Below, piece by piece: positions 30,850 through 40,273 of a stretch of 64,000 bases of DNA (positions are counted from its first letter, which is position 1; the number at the start of each line of letters is the position of its first letter). The translations under genes were made by a program, and so were the position numbers. Origin of the DNA: Burkholderia sp. Bp8963 (GTDB lineage: Bacteria; Pseudomonadota; Gammaproteobacteria; Burkholderiales; Burkholderiaceae); NCBI RefSeq assembly GCF_003854275.1, contig NZ_QTQP01000009.1, forward strand, positions 62,001-126,000. Direction: 5' to 3'. Below the pieces are notes generated by a model. That model had not been told where the DNA came from, did no database searches, and saw only the letters and a program-made list of their open reading frames with translations.

Positions 30850-33800
30850 ATGCCGTCGTTCTTCATCGACCGCCCGGTATTTGCATGGATCGTCGCGCTC
30901 GCGATCGTCGTCGCGGGCGTGCTCGCGGTCCCGCAACTGCCGATCTCGCAGTATCCGCGCCTCGCGCCGCCGCGCGTCGTGATTACCGCGACGTATCCGG
31001 GCGCGTCGACCGAAACGGTCGACGGCAACGTCGGCAGCATCATCGAAGAGAGTCTCGATGGCGCCGACGGATTGCTCTACTACGAGACCAGCAGCGACGG
31101 CCACGGCAACCTCGAGATCGACGTGACGTTCTCGCCCGGCACCGATCCGGACCTCGCGGTCGTCGACGTGCAGAACCGCCTGAAGCAGGTCGAACCTCGG
31201 CTGCCGCAGCAGGTCGTGCAGCAGGGGATCGGCGTGTTCAAGGCCGCGAACACGTTCCTGATGCTCGTCACGCTGACGTCGGCCGACGGCACGCGCGATT
31301 CCGCGCAGCTCGGCGAATACCTGAACCGCTATCTGCTGCGCGAACTCAAGCGGGCGCCGGGTGTCGGCTCAGCCGAGCTGTGGGATGCCGGCGAGGCGTT
31401 GCGGGTCTGGCTCGATCCCGTGAAGCTTCGCGAGTACGCACTCGGCGCCGACGACGTGATCGCGGCGATCGGCGCGCAGAACGCGACGGTGACGGCCGGC
31501 GCGGTCGGCGACGCGCCGTTCGCGCGCGGCCAGCAACTGACGGCATCGGTGATCGTCAAGGGACAGCTCGCGTCGCCTGACGAGTTCGGCCGGATCGTGC
31601 TCAAGTCGAAGCCGGACGGCTCGACGGTGCGCGTGGCCGACGTCGCGCGGGTCGAGATCGGCCGTGACGATTATTCGTTCTACTCGCGACTCAACGGCAA
31701 GCCCGCGGCGACCGTCGGCATCCAGCTCGGCCCGCGCGGCAATGCGCTCGAAACGTCGAACGCGATCCGCGCGCGCGTCGCCGAGCTGTCGAAAGCGCTG
31801 CCGCCCGGCGTTCGCATCGAGATCCCGTTCGACGGTGCGCATTTCGTGACGCTCGCGATCCGGGAAGTCGTGCTGACGCTCGTCGAGGCCGTCGTGCTGG
31901 TGTTCTGCGTGATGTGGCTGTTCCTGCGCGACCTGCGGTACACGCTGGTGCCGACGGTCGTGATTCCGGTGACGCTGATGGGGGCGTTCGTCGCGATGTG
32001 GGCGTTCGGGCTGTCGATCAACGTGTTCACGATGTTCGGGCTGGTGCTCGCGATCGGCATCCTGGTCGACGACGCGATCGTCGTCGTCGAGAGCGTGCAT
32101 CGCGCGATGGAAGAGGAGCACGCGTCGCCGCGCGACGCGACGCGCCGCGCGATGGGGCGGATCGGCGGTGCAATCGTCGGCGTGACCGCGGTGCTGACGG
32201 CGGTGTTCGTGCCGACGGCGTTCTTTCCGGGCAGCGTGGGCGGGATCTACCGGCAGTTCGCGGTGTCGATGATCGCGTCGATGCTCGTCTCGTCGTTCAT
32301 GGCGCTGTCGCTGACGCCCGCGCTGTGTGCGAACCTGCTGAAGCCCTTGCCGCACGATGCGCACGACCCGCAAGCGGGCAAGCTCGGCCGGCGCCGCGAT
32401 CGCACGGGTTTTGGCGCGCGGCTGTCGTCGCGTTTCAAGGCGCGCTTCACGGCGACCTTCTCGGTGGCCTTGGCATCGGCTTTCACAACTGCCTTCGCGC
32501 GGGCCGAGGCCGGCTATCGCCGCATCGTCGTGCGCGCGGTGCGGCGCGTCGGTATCGCCGTTGCCGTCTACGTCGCGCTCGTGGCCGCGTGCGGGTTGCT
32601 GTACTGGACGATGCCTGGCGGCTTCCTGCCGGTGGAGGACCAGGGTGAGCTGCAGGTGATGATCCAGTTGCCGGCCGGCGCCACGCAGACGCGCACGCTT
32701 GCGGTGGTCGAGCGCGTCGAGGCCGCGCTGCACGCCGAACCGGCGGTTGCGAACGTAACGAGCGTGATCGGCTGGAGCTTCGCCGGCAGCGGGCAGAACG
32801 TCGGGATGGCGTTCGTCGAGTTGCAGGACTGGGCGAAGCGCGACATCGACGCGATCGCGCTGCGCGACCGGCTCAACGCCGCGTTCGGCACGATCCTCGA
32901 CGGCGAGGTCGACGTGTCGCTGCCGCCGTCGGTGCGCGGCATCGGGCACGCGGACGGTTTCACGTTCCGGCTCGAAGACCGCGGCGGCGTCGGGATGGAG
33001 GCGTTGCGCGCGGCGCGCGACGCGCTGTCCGAGCGCGCGAAGGCGGACCCCGCGCTCGCATCCGTGCATTCCGAAGACCTGCCGGACGGACCGCGCATCG
33101 AACTCGACGTCGACCGCGCGAAGGCCTACGCGCTCGGCGTGCCGTTCGAGCGGATCGCAGGCCTGCTCGGCGGCACGTTCGGTTCGATCTACGTGGACGA
33201 TTTCCCGGCGTCGGGCCGGATGCGCCGCGTGATCGTCGAAGCGGACCCGGCCGCGCGCGCGACCGATGCGCAACTGATGACGCTGATGGTGCCGAACCGG
33301 ACCGGCGACATGGTGCCGCTGTCGGCGCTTGCCGCGCCGCACTGGACGACCGGCCCCGTGATGCTGAGCCGCTACAACGGCTATCCGTCGCTCGACATCA
33401 CCGGGCGGGCGGCGAGCGGCCACAGCTCGGGCGCGGCGATGGCGGAACTCGAGCGGCTCGCCGCGACGCTGCCGGTCGGCGTCGGCTATGACTGGGTCGA
33501 TGCCGCACGCGAGGAGCAGGCCACCGCGCGGCAGACGCCGCTGCTCGTCGGGCTGTCGGTGCTCGCGGTGTTCATGGCGCTCGCCGCGCTGTACGAAAGC
33601 TGGACGGTCCCGCTGTCGGTGCTGACGATCGTGCCGCTCGGCGTGATCGGCGCGGTCGCGGCTGCGCTGCTGCGCGGGATGCCGAACGATATCTATTTCA
33701 AGGTCGGGATGATCACGGTGATCGGGCTGTCCGCGAAGAACGCGATCCTGATCGTGCAGTTTGCGCGCGACCGGGTCCGGCACGGCGTCGCGCCGAGGCA

Positions 33801-34098
33801 GGCGGCCGTCGACGCGGCGGCCGCGCGCTTGCGCCCGATCGTGATGACGTCGATGGCGTTCCTGCTGGGCGTCGTGCCGCTCGTGCTCGCGACCGGAGCG
33901 GGCGCCGAGAGCCGGCGCTCGATCGGGACGGGTGCGTTCGGCGGTGTGCTGACGGCGACCGTGTTCGGGCTCGTGTTTGCGCCGGTCGCGTTCCGGATCG
34001 TCGCGTCGTTCGGGCAGCGAAGGCGGGGCATGCGGCGCAGCGCGCGAGTTGCGGAGCCCGGTGTCGACGCGTGCGAGGCCGAGGCGGTGGGGAAGTAG
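30850..34098 (+). CDS. RND (HAE1-type) efflux transporter without adaptor gene
   Basis: A 1082-residue inner-membrane proton/substrate antiporter of the AcrB/MdtB type. It starts PSFFIDRPVFAWIVALAIVVAGV. The proton-relay pair is present in helix 4 (ILVDDAIVVVESVHRAMEE) and the lysine in helix 10 (VIGLSAKNAILIVQFARDR), so it should be active. An extra basic stretch of about 50 residues sits in the central loop (GRRRDRTGFGARLSSRFKARF). It begins 8 bp after yejF, so it is co-transcribed with the peptide importer, yet no membrane-fusion protein or outer-membrane channel gene accompanies it. It would have to borrow these from elsewhere. Confidence 0.9.
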   Translation: MPSFFIDRPVFAWIVALAIVVAGVLAVPQLPISQYPRLAPPRVVITATYPGASTETVDGNVGSIIEESLDGADGLLYYETSSDGHGNLEIDVTFSPGTDPDLAVVDVQNRLKQVEPRLPQQVVQQGIGVFKAANTFLMLVTLTSADGTRDSAQLGEYLNRYLLRELKRAPGVGSAELWDAGEALRVWLDPVKLREYALGADDVIAAIGAQNATVTAGAVGDAPFARGQQLTASVIVKGQLASPDEFGRIVLKSKPDGSTVRVADVARVEIGRDDYSFYSRLNGKPAATVGIQLGPRGNALETSNAIRARVAELSKALPPGVRIEIPFDGAHFVTLAIREVVLTLVEAVVLVFCVMWLFLRDLRYTLVPTVVIPVTLMGAFVAMWAFGLSINVFTMFGLVLAIGILVDDAIVVVESVHRAMEEEHASPRDATRRAMGRIGGAIVGVTAVLTAVFVPTAFFPGSVGGIYRQFAVSMIASMLVSSFMALSLTPALCANLLKPLPHDAHDPQAGKLGRRRDRTGFGARLSSRFKARFTATFSVALASAFTTAFARAEAGYRRIVVRAVRRVGIAVAVYVALVAACGLLYWTMPGGFLPVEDQGELQVMIQLPAGATQTRTLAVVERVEAALHAEPAVANVTSVIGWSFAGSGQNVGMAFVELQDWAKRDIDAIALRDRLNAAFGTILDGEVDVSLPPSVRGIGHADGFTFRLEDRGGVGMEALRAARDALSERAKADPALASVHSEDLPDGPRIELDVDRAKAYALGVPFERIAGLLGGTFGSIYVDDFPASGRMRRVIVEADPAARATDAQLMTLMVPNRTGDMVPLSALAAPHWTTGPVMLSRYNGYPSLDITGRAASGHSSGAAMAELERLAATLPVGVGYDWVDAAREEQATARQTPLLVGLSVLAVFMALAALYESWTVPLSVLTIVPLGVIGAVAAALLRGMPNDIYFKVGMITVIGLSAKNAILIVQFARDRVRHGVAPRQAAVDAAAARLRPIVMTSMAFLLGVVPLVLATGAGAESRRSIGTGAFGGVLTATVFGLVFAPVAFRIVASFGQRRRGMRRSARVAEPGVDACEAEAVGK

Positions 34099-34254
34099 GC
34101 GGGCTGCGCGTCACGCAGCGCTTCCCTTATCCGGAATTCTCATATTGTTCTGCGTATTTGTTGGTGGCAGCCCAACTCGTGAATTTTCATAATCCTGGTT
34201 TCATACGGCGGGATAAGTCGCGGGTAGCCACGTTGGTTTCAGATGTCTACCGTA

Positions 34255-34290
34255 CTTGATCGAAACTGCCGTCTCTGAATTTTGATCAAG
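34255..34290 (+). promoter_or_regulatory. Spaced inverted repeat upstream of the GNAT gene
   Basis: CTTGATC (34255-34261) and its reverse complement GATCAAG (34284-34290) flank 22 bp, just before the ribosome-binding site of the acetyltransferase gene. The surrounding 34125-34290 is AT-richer and should contain the promoter of module B. It may be a regulator site; nothing else supports it. Confidence 0.3.
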
Positions 34291-34309
34291 GTTCATGAGG
34301 AGGCGGTTG

Positions 34310-34855
34310 ATGTCTGAAGTCGCACCTTCGCCGGAGCAGGGCGATCGTTTTGTCTATGTATCTGCAAAGGACCCGCTGGCTCAGCCTCTGTTCGATGAGC
34401 TGAAGTACGAATACAGCAGCCGGTACGCTGCATATATTCCTGAAGAAGAGCTTGGCAAGGAGCTCGTACGCTATCCAGCCGAGGCCTTTTCCCCACCGCA
34501 GGGTGCCTTTCTGCTTCTGTTGAGAGACGGGGTGGCAATCGCAGGTGGCGCCTTCATGCGTCATCACACGCCCGGCACTGCCGAATTCAAGCGCATATGG
34601 GCCAGTCGCGCTCATCGTCGTCAAGGCCTCGCGCGGCGCGTATTGGCCGAGCTCGAAGCGCAGGCCGCACGGCAAGGCTACACACGCATCCATCTGGGAA
34701 CCGGCCCGCGCCAGCCCGAAGCCGTAGGGCTTTACCAGTCTTCGGGCTACACGCTGCTGTCGTCGCATGACTTTGGTGAAGACCAGCCTCCCGGCGTGCT
34801 GTTCGAAAAATACCTGCTGCCCGTTCCGCTTGCGCATTCGAGCGATCGGGATTGA
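34310..34855 (+). CDS. GNAT family N-acetyltransferase
   Basis: A 181-residue GNAT protein. The acetyl-CoA site lies at KRIWASRAHRRQGLARRVLAELEAQAARQGYTRIHLGTG, in which the R-x-x-G-x-A loop is the Q/RxxGxG/A motif. The C-terminal EAVGLYQSSGYTLL is also typical. The ATG at 34310 has AGGAGG six bases upstream; an earlier ATG would place that site inside the gene. It opens module B and sits 4 bp before an MFS gene. In Bacillus, similar acetyltransferases (SnaA/YtmI, YxeL) acetylate S-alkylcysteines before flavin monooxygenases act, a role that would fit the neighbours but is inferred. Confidence 0.85.
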   Translation: MSEVAPSPEQGDRFVYVSAKDPLAQPLFDELKYEYSSRYAAYIPEEELGKELVRYPAEAFSPPQGAFLLLLRDGVAIAGGAFMRHHTPGTAEFKRIWASRAHRRQGLARRVLAELEAQAARQGYTRIHLGTGPRQPEAVGLYQSSGYTLLSSHDFGEDQPPGVLFEKYLLPVPLAHSSDRD

Positions 34856-34859
34856 GCCG

Positions 34860-36398
34860 ATGACTCGCGAGGGAGTGCGCGAATCAGCACGGGATGATGT
34901 TGCAGGGCCCATTGCCGGGGCGCGACCTTCCGGCCCGATCGCAAAGCGGGCTCGACGGCGATACGCCCGCGATCTCCCGGATGACGCGAACGTCAATGCG
35001 AACATCGTGCTGGGCATTTGCGTCGCGATGGGCTTCACCACGCTGCTCGATCAGGCGATTTTTACACTTGCCGTGCCGAGGCTGAGGGATGGGCTGCATG
35101 CGTCGACCTCCGAAATCCAGCTGATCACATCGGTTTATTCCATCGCGTTTGGTGTTGCGCTCGTTCCTGCCGGTCGTCTTGGCGACGCGATCGGGCGACG
35201 CCTGCTGTTTCTGATCGGGCTCGCGATGTTTACGGGTTTCAGCGTCCTGGGCGGGCTGGCAGACGGTGCGCAGACGGTGATTGTCGCGCGCGTGCTGCAG
35301 GGGCTCGGCGCGGGGATCATCAATACCCAGATACTGGGCATGATCCAGGATCTGTTCAAGGGGACGGCGCAAGCCAGGGCGCTCGGACGCTATGCGTCGG
35401 CAGGCGGATTGGCGGGGCTCGTCGGGCCGATGCTCGGTGGGCTGGTTCTTGCCTCCGCGCCGCCGGATATCGGTTGGCGATTGCTGTTTCTGGTCAATGC
35501 CCCGTTTGGCATTGCCGTGTTTTATCTGGCTCTACGGCATCTGCCGCGCAACCGGCTATCGGACGCCCGATTCTCGATCGATCTGGGCGGGTTGCTCCTG
35601 CTTTCCACCATCGCGCTCGCGCTGATGCTCGCGACACTGGTCGGGGGCGCCGGGTTGCCACGACAGAGCACATGCGTCGTCGTGGCGATTGCCGGGTTGC
35701 CGCTATTGGCTGTCTGGGAAACGTGGTACCAGCGTCGCGGCGGCACGCCGATCCTGGCGCGCGGTCTGGTCCGTTCGCGCGGGTACGTGCTGGGGACGCT
35801 CGTCGCGATGTGCCAGTTCGCTGCGGGCGTCACCCTTGGGATGGTCAGTGCATTGTTCTTTCTCGATGGCTTGCAGGTCAGCCCCCTGCTTTTTGCCGCA
35901 CTGTCGATTTCGTCAGCGTTGGGTTCGGTCGTATCAGCCGCGTGGAGCTGGCGTTTCGTCGAGCGATTCGGTCGTGCCGGAATCGTGATCGCAATCGGCA
36001 TCTATGCGACTGCTGTCGCCGCGCAGGGTATCGCGATAGCGTACTTTCCGGCTCGCTGGATCGTGCTTTCCTTTCCGGTGACCGGATTGTTGCAGGGGCT
36101 TGCCGGTGGGCTGATTCATGCGCCGAATCAGGCGATGACGCTTGCGGAGATCGGGCGGGACGAAGGGCGCGGGCTTGCCGCAGGGCTTCTGCAGTTGTCG
36201 CAGCGCCTCGCCTGTTCGATCGGGATGTCCTGGGGGATCGGCGTATTCCTCGCAAAGGCATCGTCGTCGGCGACGCTGGACGCATACCGGGATGCGTTTG
36301 CCGATGTGTTGATGCTGGTATTGCCGCTGGTCGGCGGCGCATTGGCGGCGGCATGGTTCGACTGGATACGCAGGCGGGCACGGCATCCCGTATCGTGA
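34860..36398 (+). CDS. MFS transporter (DHA2-like, 14 helices)
   Basis: A 512-residue major facilitator of the EmrB/QacA branch. A hydrophilic N-terminus of about 45 residues precedes the first helix (NANIVLGICVAMGFTTLLDQAIFTLAVPRLRDGL). Motif A is VALVPAGRLGDAIGRRLLFLIG, and motif C-like GRYASAGGLAGLVGPMLGGLV follows. Such proteins usually export drugs or metabolites by proton exchange. It starts 4 bp after the acetyltransferase stop, so they form one translational unit. It could export an acetylated product or a toxic intermediate. ATG 34860 is chosen by spacing to the upstream stop. Confidence 0.85.
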   Translation: MTREGVRESARDDVAGPIAGARPSGPIAKRARRRYARDLPDDANVNANIVLGICVAMGFTTLLDQAIFTLAVPRLRDGLHASTSEIQLITSVYSIAFGVALVPAGRLGDAIGRRLLFLIGLAMFTGFSVLGGLADGAQTVIVARVLQGLGAGIINTQILGMIQDLFKGTAQARALGRYASAGGLAGLVGPMLGGLVLASAPPDIGWRLLFLVNAPFGIAVFYLALRHLPRNRLSDARFSIDLGGLLLLSTIALALMLATLVGGAGLPRQSTCVVVAIAGLPLLAVWETWYQRRGGTPILARGLVRSRGYVLGTLVAMCQFAAGVTLGMVSALFFLDGLQVSPLLFAALSISSALGSVVSAAWSWRFVERFGRAGIVIAIGIYATAVAAQGIAIAYFPARWIVLSFPVTGLLQGLAGGLIHAPNQAMTLAEIGRDEGRGLAAGLLQLSQRLACSIGMSWGIGVFLAKASSSATLDAYRDAFADVLMLVLPLVGGALAAAWFDWIRRRARHPVS

Positions 36399-36567
36399 TC
36401 TTTGCAATATGTAATCCGAATTGTTTGATGTTTTCGGGAATAACGATCTGGGAATAACTTGGTTTTCGCGTGAATGGCTCTCCGGCACTATTTGAAACCG
36501 GATCGGTCGTTGGGTCGTCCGTTCGGGGCACAACGATCGGATGAACACTTTTACGGGGTATCGAGAG

Positions 36568-37509
36568 ATGAATCGTCGTCGCAGGATCAGTCTGGCATTG
36601 GCAGGGACATTTGCAGTGGTGGCGATCGGAGCCGCCGGAATCGCGCAATCGGCGACGTCATTGAACCTGAGCCCCGATCAGCACGACCGACCCCGTGCAA
36701 CGCCCGATGCAGCGGCGATCAAGCTGATTCCGGGAAATTTCCGGTTTGTCGAAAAGGGTGTGCTGACGGTCGGCATTGCGGTGGGAAATCCGCCGCTCAG
36801 TGCGTACGCGACGGATGCGAAGACGGTCGTCGGGGCGGATCCGGATCTCGCGCAACTGGTTGCGGATGAACTCGGTCTGACGCTCAAGCTCGTTCCGCTT
36901 GCGTGGGAGGATTGGCCGCTTGCCGTCGCATCCGGCAAGGTGGACGCGGTGCTGTCGAATGTTACCGTGACCGAGGCGCGCAAGCAGAAATTCGACTTCT
37001 CGACCTATCGGCGTGACGTGGTGGGCTTTTACGTCGCGCAGAGCAGCCCCATCAAGCAGATTCGCGAGCCGAAGGACATCGCGGGGCTGCGCGTCATTGG
37101 CGACTCCGGAACCAACCAGGAGAAGATTCTGCTGGCGTGGGACAAGGACAATGTCGCGCATGGCCTGAAGCCGGTCCACGTGCAGTATTACGACGACCCG
37201 TCGGTGCGCATGCTGGCCTTGGTATCGGGGCGTGCCGATGCGATTTTCAGTGTCAACGCCACGCTGGCTTATCAGCTGAGCCAGGGCGCGAAGATCAAGC
37301 CGGTCGGAACGGTGAGTGGCGGTTGGCCTCGTACGGCCGAATTGGCCGTCACGACCCGCAAGGGCAGTGGGTTCGCTACCGCCATTACCTATGTGATCAA
37401 TGACCTGATCCAGGACGGCAAGTACCGCCAGGTGCTGGACCGCTGGAATCTCGGCAGCGAGGCAATCGACAAGGCCTCGACCAATCCTCCGGGGCTGCCG
37501 GATCTCTGA
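36568..37509 (+). CDS. Amino-acid ABC transporter substrate-binding protein
   Basis: A 313-residue family 3 solute-binding protein. The signal peptide is RRRRISLALAGTFAVVAIGAAGIAQSA. The SBP_bac_3 domain reads GVLTVGIAVGNPPLSAYATDAKTVVGADPDLAQLVADELGLTLKLVPLAWEDWPLAVASGKVDAVLSNVTVTEARKQ in consecutive segments, with the WPLA-GK-D pattern of polar amino-acid binders. It belongs with the fused permease/ATPase at 41299, from which a receptor and a monooxygenase gene separate it. An in-frame ATG at 36541 would add nine residues. Ligand unknown; cystine or an S-substituted cysteine would suit the cluster. Confidence 0.88.
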   Translation: MNRRRRISLALAGTFAVVAIGAAGIAQSATSLNLSPDQHDRPRATPDAAAIKLIPGNFRFVEKGVLTVGIAVGNPPLSAYATDAKTVVGADPDLAQLVADELGLTLKLVPLAWEDWPLAVASGKVDAVLSNVTVTEARKQKFDFSTYRRDVVGFYVAQSSPIKQIREPKDIAGLRVIGDSGTNQEKILLAWDKDNVAHGLKPVHVQYYDDPSVRMLALVSGRADAIFSVNATLAYQLSQGAKIKPVGTVSGGWPRTAELAVTTRKGSGFATAITYVINDLIQDGKYRQVLDRWNLGSEAIDKASTNPPGLPDL

Positions 37510-37627
37510 TTCGGCTGACTGCCTGGAGGTGAACCCGAACACGGGTCCATCTCCATCAAACAATATGCACTGCGAATAGTCTGGCCATCTTCCGGATGGA
37601 CAGCCATTGATAACGAGCGGAGAAATC

Positions 37628-40123
37628 ATGCAGCACACGCGGGGTGAAGGGGTTTCGCTGAAAACGCGCAGGACAGTGATATCGGTTGCGGTCGCAGCAG
37701 GCGTATTCCATGGAACGGCTTGGGCACAGGAAGGGAGCGACGGCGCTGCTGCCGCGGCGACGCCCGCGAGCAGTTCGGCGGTGCCGGCATCGCCTGCTCG
37801 GCAAGCGACGAACGGAGCGAAGGAGGGAGCGCCGGAGGGCGCGGTGAGAGTTCAGGATCGCGTGGTGATCACGGGTTCGCGCACGGAGACCCGTGCGAGC
37901 AAAAGCCTGACGCCGATCGACGTGGTCACGGGTGAGCAATTGCGAGCGACGGGGCAGGCCAACCTGCGCGATGCACTGGTGACACTGTCGCCGTCGATTA
38001 CCAAGACCACGTATTCGGGCGATACCGGCGTGCTGACGGACACGCTGTCATTGCATGGCCTCACGCCTGACCATGTGCTGGTACTGGTGAACGGCAAGCG
38101 CCGCCATACGACCGCGAACATCACGCTCGATCCGGGGTTGAACCAGGGGGCGACGGGCGCGGACATCGACACCATCCCGGTTGGTCTGATCGACCATATC
38201 GAGGTGCTGCGTGACGGAGCTTCCGCGCAGTACGGCTCCGATGCAATCGCTGGCGTGATCAACATCATCCTGAAGCGCAACGCTCACGGTGGCGAACTCG
38301 ACACGACCAACGGGCAGACCTACTCCGGCGACGGTTTCAAGACGAGCAATTCCGCAACGATCGGCCTGAATCTTGCCGACAACGGATTCATCGACCTGAG
38401 TGCCGGATTTGATCGGCAGAACCATACGATCCGGACCGGGCCGGACGATTATTTCGGCCGGTTCCCGCAGGGGCAAGGCTATTACAACCCTATCCTCGGT
38501 GATCCGGCGAGTTCGCGCGAGACGGTCGGCTTCAATGCCGGCTATTACCTCGGCGACGACGTGGAGCTTTATGGTTTCGGTACCTATGCGCACCGAAACG
38601 GCGAGGCGTACCAGAACTTTCGTCCGCCTTCGGTACTTCCTCGTGTGTACCCGAACGGGTTCGTGCCCGTGGAAACGATCAACGAGAACGATTACTCGAT
38701 CTCGGCAGGGATCAAGGGAAAGAACCTGTTCGGCTGGGCGTGGGATCTGAGCACGACCTACGGCGGGGATTACGAAGTGTTCGGGATGCGCGATTCCGCC
38801 AATGCGGGACTGTATGCGGCAACAGGATATACGCCACGCAAGTTCCATCTGTCGACCGTCAGCAATACGCAGCTGACGAATAACCTCGATCTGTCGCGGG
38901 CATTCAATGTCCCGCTGTTGCCGGCACCGCTGAACGTCGCGGTAGGCGTCGAGCAACGTCGCGAAACCTATACGATCCGGGATGGCGACCAGTCTTCATG
39001 GATCGATGGCGGCTCGGCCGCATTGCCGGGGCTGGCGCCGGTGAGTGCGAGCGATGTCTCGCGCAATGTGGTCGGTACGTATATCGATCTGTCGACCTAC
39101 CTGACGCCGAAATGGCAGGTGGATCTCGCCGGTCGTTACGAGCACTACAACGACGTCGGCGATACCACCAACGGCAAGGTCTCCACCCGTTATCAGTTCT
39201 CGCCGGCCATTGCTGTTCGCGGCAGCGTGAGTACAGGCTTTCGTGCACCGTCGCTGGCGGAGGAATCCTATACCAGCGTGACCACCTCGCCCGCATCGGT
39301 GGGCGGTATCCTGGCCACGACGTCACCGGGGGCGCGCCTGATCGGCGCCCAGGCACTGAAGCCCGAACAATCGACCAGCTACAACTTCGGGCTGGTGCTG
39401 AATCCCGTTCGCAACCTGCAGGTGACGATCGATGCCTACCAGATCAATATCCGCAACCGGATCGTTCTGGGTGGAACCGCATCCGGTGCCGGGGCGATCG
39501 CCGCGCTCCAGGGCGCGGGGCTGACGGTTCCGGGGACGGTGCCGGCGTCGGCGGTCAGTGCGAGCTACTTCACGAATGGCGCCGATACGCGGACCCGAGG
39601 GATCGACCTGGCGGCCACCTACCACACCAGTTTCGGTCGGTATGGTCAGGTGGACTGGGATCTCGGGGTGAACCTGAATACCACGTCGGTCACGCACGTG
39701 GCGAATGGATCGAACGGCAAGCCGTCGCTGAACGGTCAACAGATCGCGTCGCTGTCTACCACGACGCCGAAGAACAAGATCATCGTCGGCGGGACCTGGC
39801 GTCTCGACAAGTGGGCGGTCACGCTGCACGAAACGCGCTACGGAAAGACCTCGAATGAGGAGACCTTCATTGTCGGTCCAAACGCGTTCTCGACCTCACA
39901 GTTCATTCACTTCGAGAATGCCGCGCGGTATATCACGGATGTCGAAGTGCGTTATGACGTGACCAAGAAGTTCGAGATTGCGGCCGGTGCGCAGAACCTG
40001 TTCGATGTTCGTCCGAACAAGCTGCCGTATGAAGCGCAGCTGGAAGGCAGTCAGTATGACGGCGGCAGCACGATCGGTATCAATGGTGGATTTTATTATC
40101 TTCGGGCGCGCTATCTGTTCTGA
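37628..40123 (+). CDS. TonB-dependent outer-membrane receptor (module B)
   Basis: An 831-residue receptor. Its signal peptide ends GTAWA. An Ala/Ser-rich linker precedes a region with VQDRVVITGSRTETRASKSLTPIDVVTGEQL (TonB box and plug start), and the plug ends DHIEVLRDGASAQYGSDAIAGVINIILKR. The barrel finishes GGFYYLRARYLF with the terminal Phe needed for outer-membrane assembly. It differs clearly from the module A receptor in length and sequence. It is set inside an amino-acid ABC/monooxygenase cluster that also encodes its own TonB-ExbBD motor, so the substrate is probably an amino-acid-like or organosulfur compound too dilute or large for porins. GGAG precedes the ATG. Confidence 0.9.
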   Translation: MQHTRGEGVSLKTRRTVISVAVAAGVFHGTAWAQEGSDGAAAAATPASSSAVPASPARQATNGAKEGAPEGAVRVQDRVVITGSRTETRASKSLTPIDVVTGEQLRATGQANLRDALVTLSPSITKTTYSGDTGVLTDTLSLHGLTPDHVLVLVNGKRRHTTANITLDPGLNQGATGADIDTIPVGLIDHIEVLRDGASAQYGSDAIAGVINIILKRNAHGGELDTTNGQTYSGDGFKTSNSATIGLNLADNGFIDLSAGFDRQNHTIRTGPDDYFGRFPQGQGYYNPILGDPASSRETVGFNAGYYLGDDVELYGFGTYAHRNGEAYQNFRPPSVLPRVYPNGFVPVETINENDYSISAGIKGKNLFGWAWDLSTTYGGDYEVFGMRDSANAGLYAATGYTPRKFHLSTVSNTQLTNNLDLSRAFNVPLLPAPLNVAVGVEQRRETYTIRDGDQSSWIDGGSAALPGLAPVSASDVSRNVVGTYIDLSTYLTPKWQVDLAGRYEHYNDVGDTTNGKVSTRYQFSPAIAVRGSVSTGFRAPSLAEESYTSVTTSPASVGGILATTSPGARLIGAQALKPEQSTSYNFGLVLNPVRNLQVTIDAYQINIRNRIVLGGTASGAGAIAALQGAGLTVPGTVPASAVSASYFTNGADTRTRGIDLAATYHTSFGRYGQVDWDLGVNLNTTSVTHVANGSNGKPSLNGQQIASLSTTTPKNKIIVGGTWRLDKWAVTLHETRYGKTSNEETFIVGPNAFSTSQFIHFENAARYITDVEVRYDVTKKFEIAAGAQNLFDVRPNKLPYEAQLEGSQYDGGSTIGINGGFYYLRARYLF

Positions 40124-40273
40124 TTCGTCGCTCATATCCAAAGCAGAAATGACCGTAACGGATGCATCAGGTGTTCTCCATAATTGAAGACCTGTACCTG
40201 ATTTTTGCTCCATTGGCATCCGTCGGCGGTTTTCTGAATCCGGTATGTCTGCCTACCTTCAAGGTTGAGTCTC

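Noticed and set aside
34099..34309. Possible mobile-element junction at the left edge of module B
   Set aside because: No target-site duplication, insertion-sequence end, tRNA fragment or recombinase gene could be seen; the inverted repeat at 34255-34290 is too short and too close to the gene start to be an element end.
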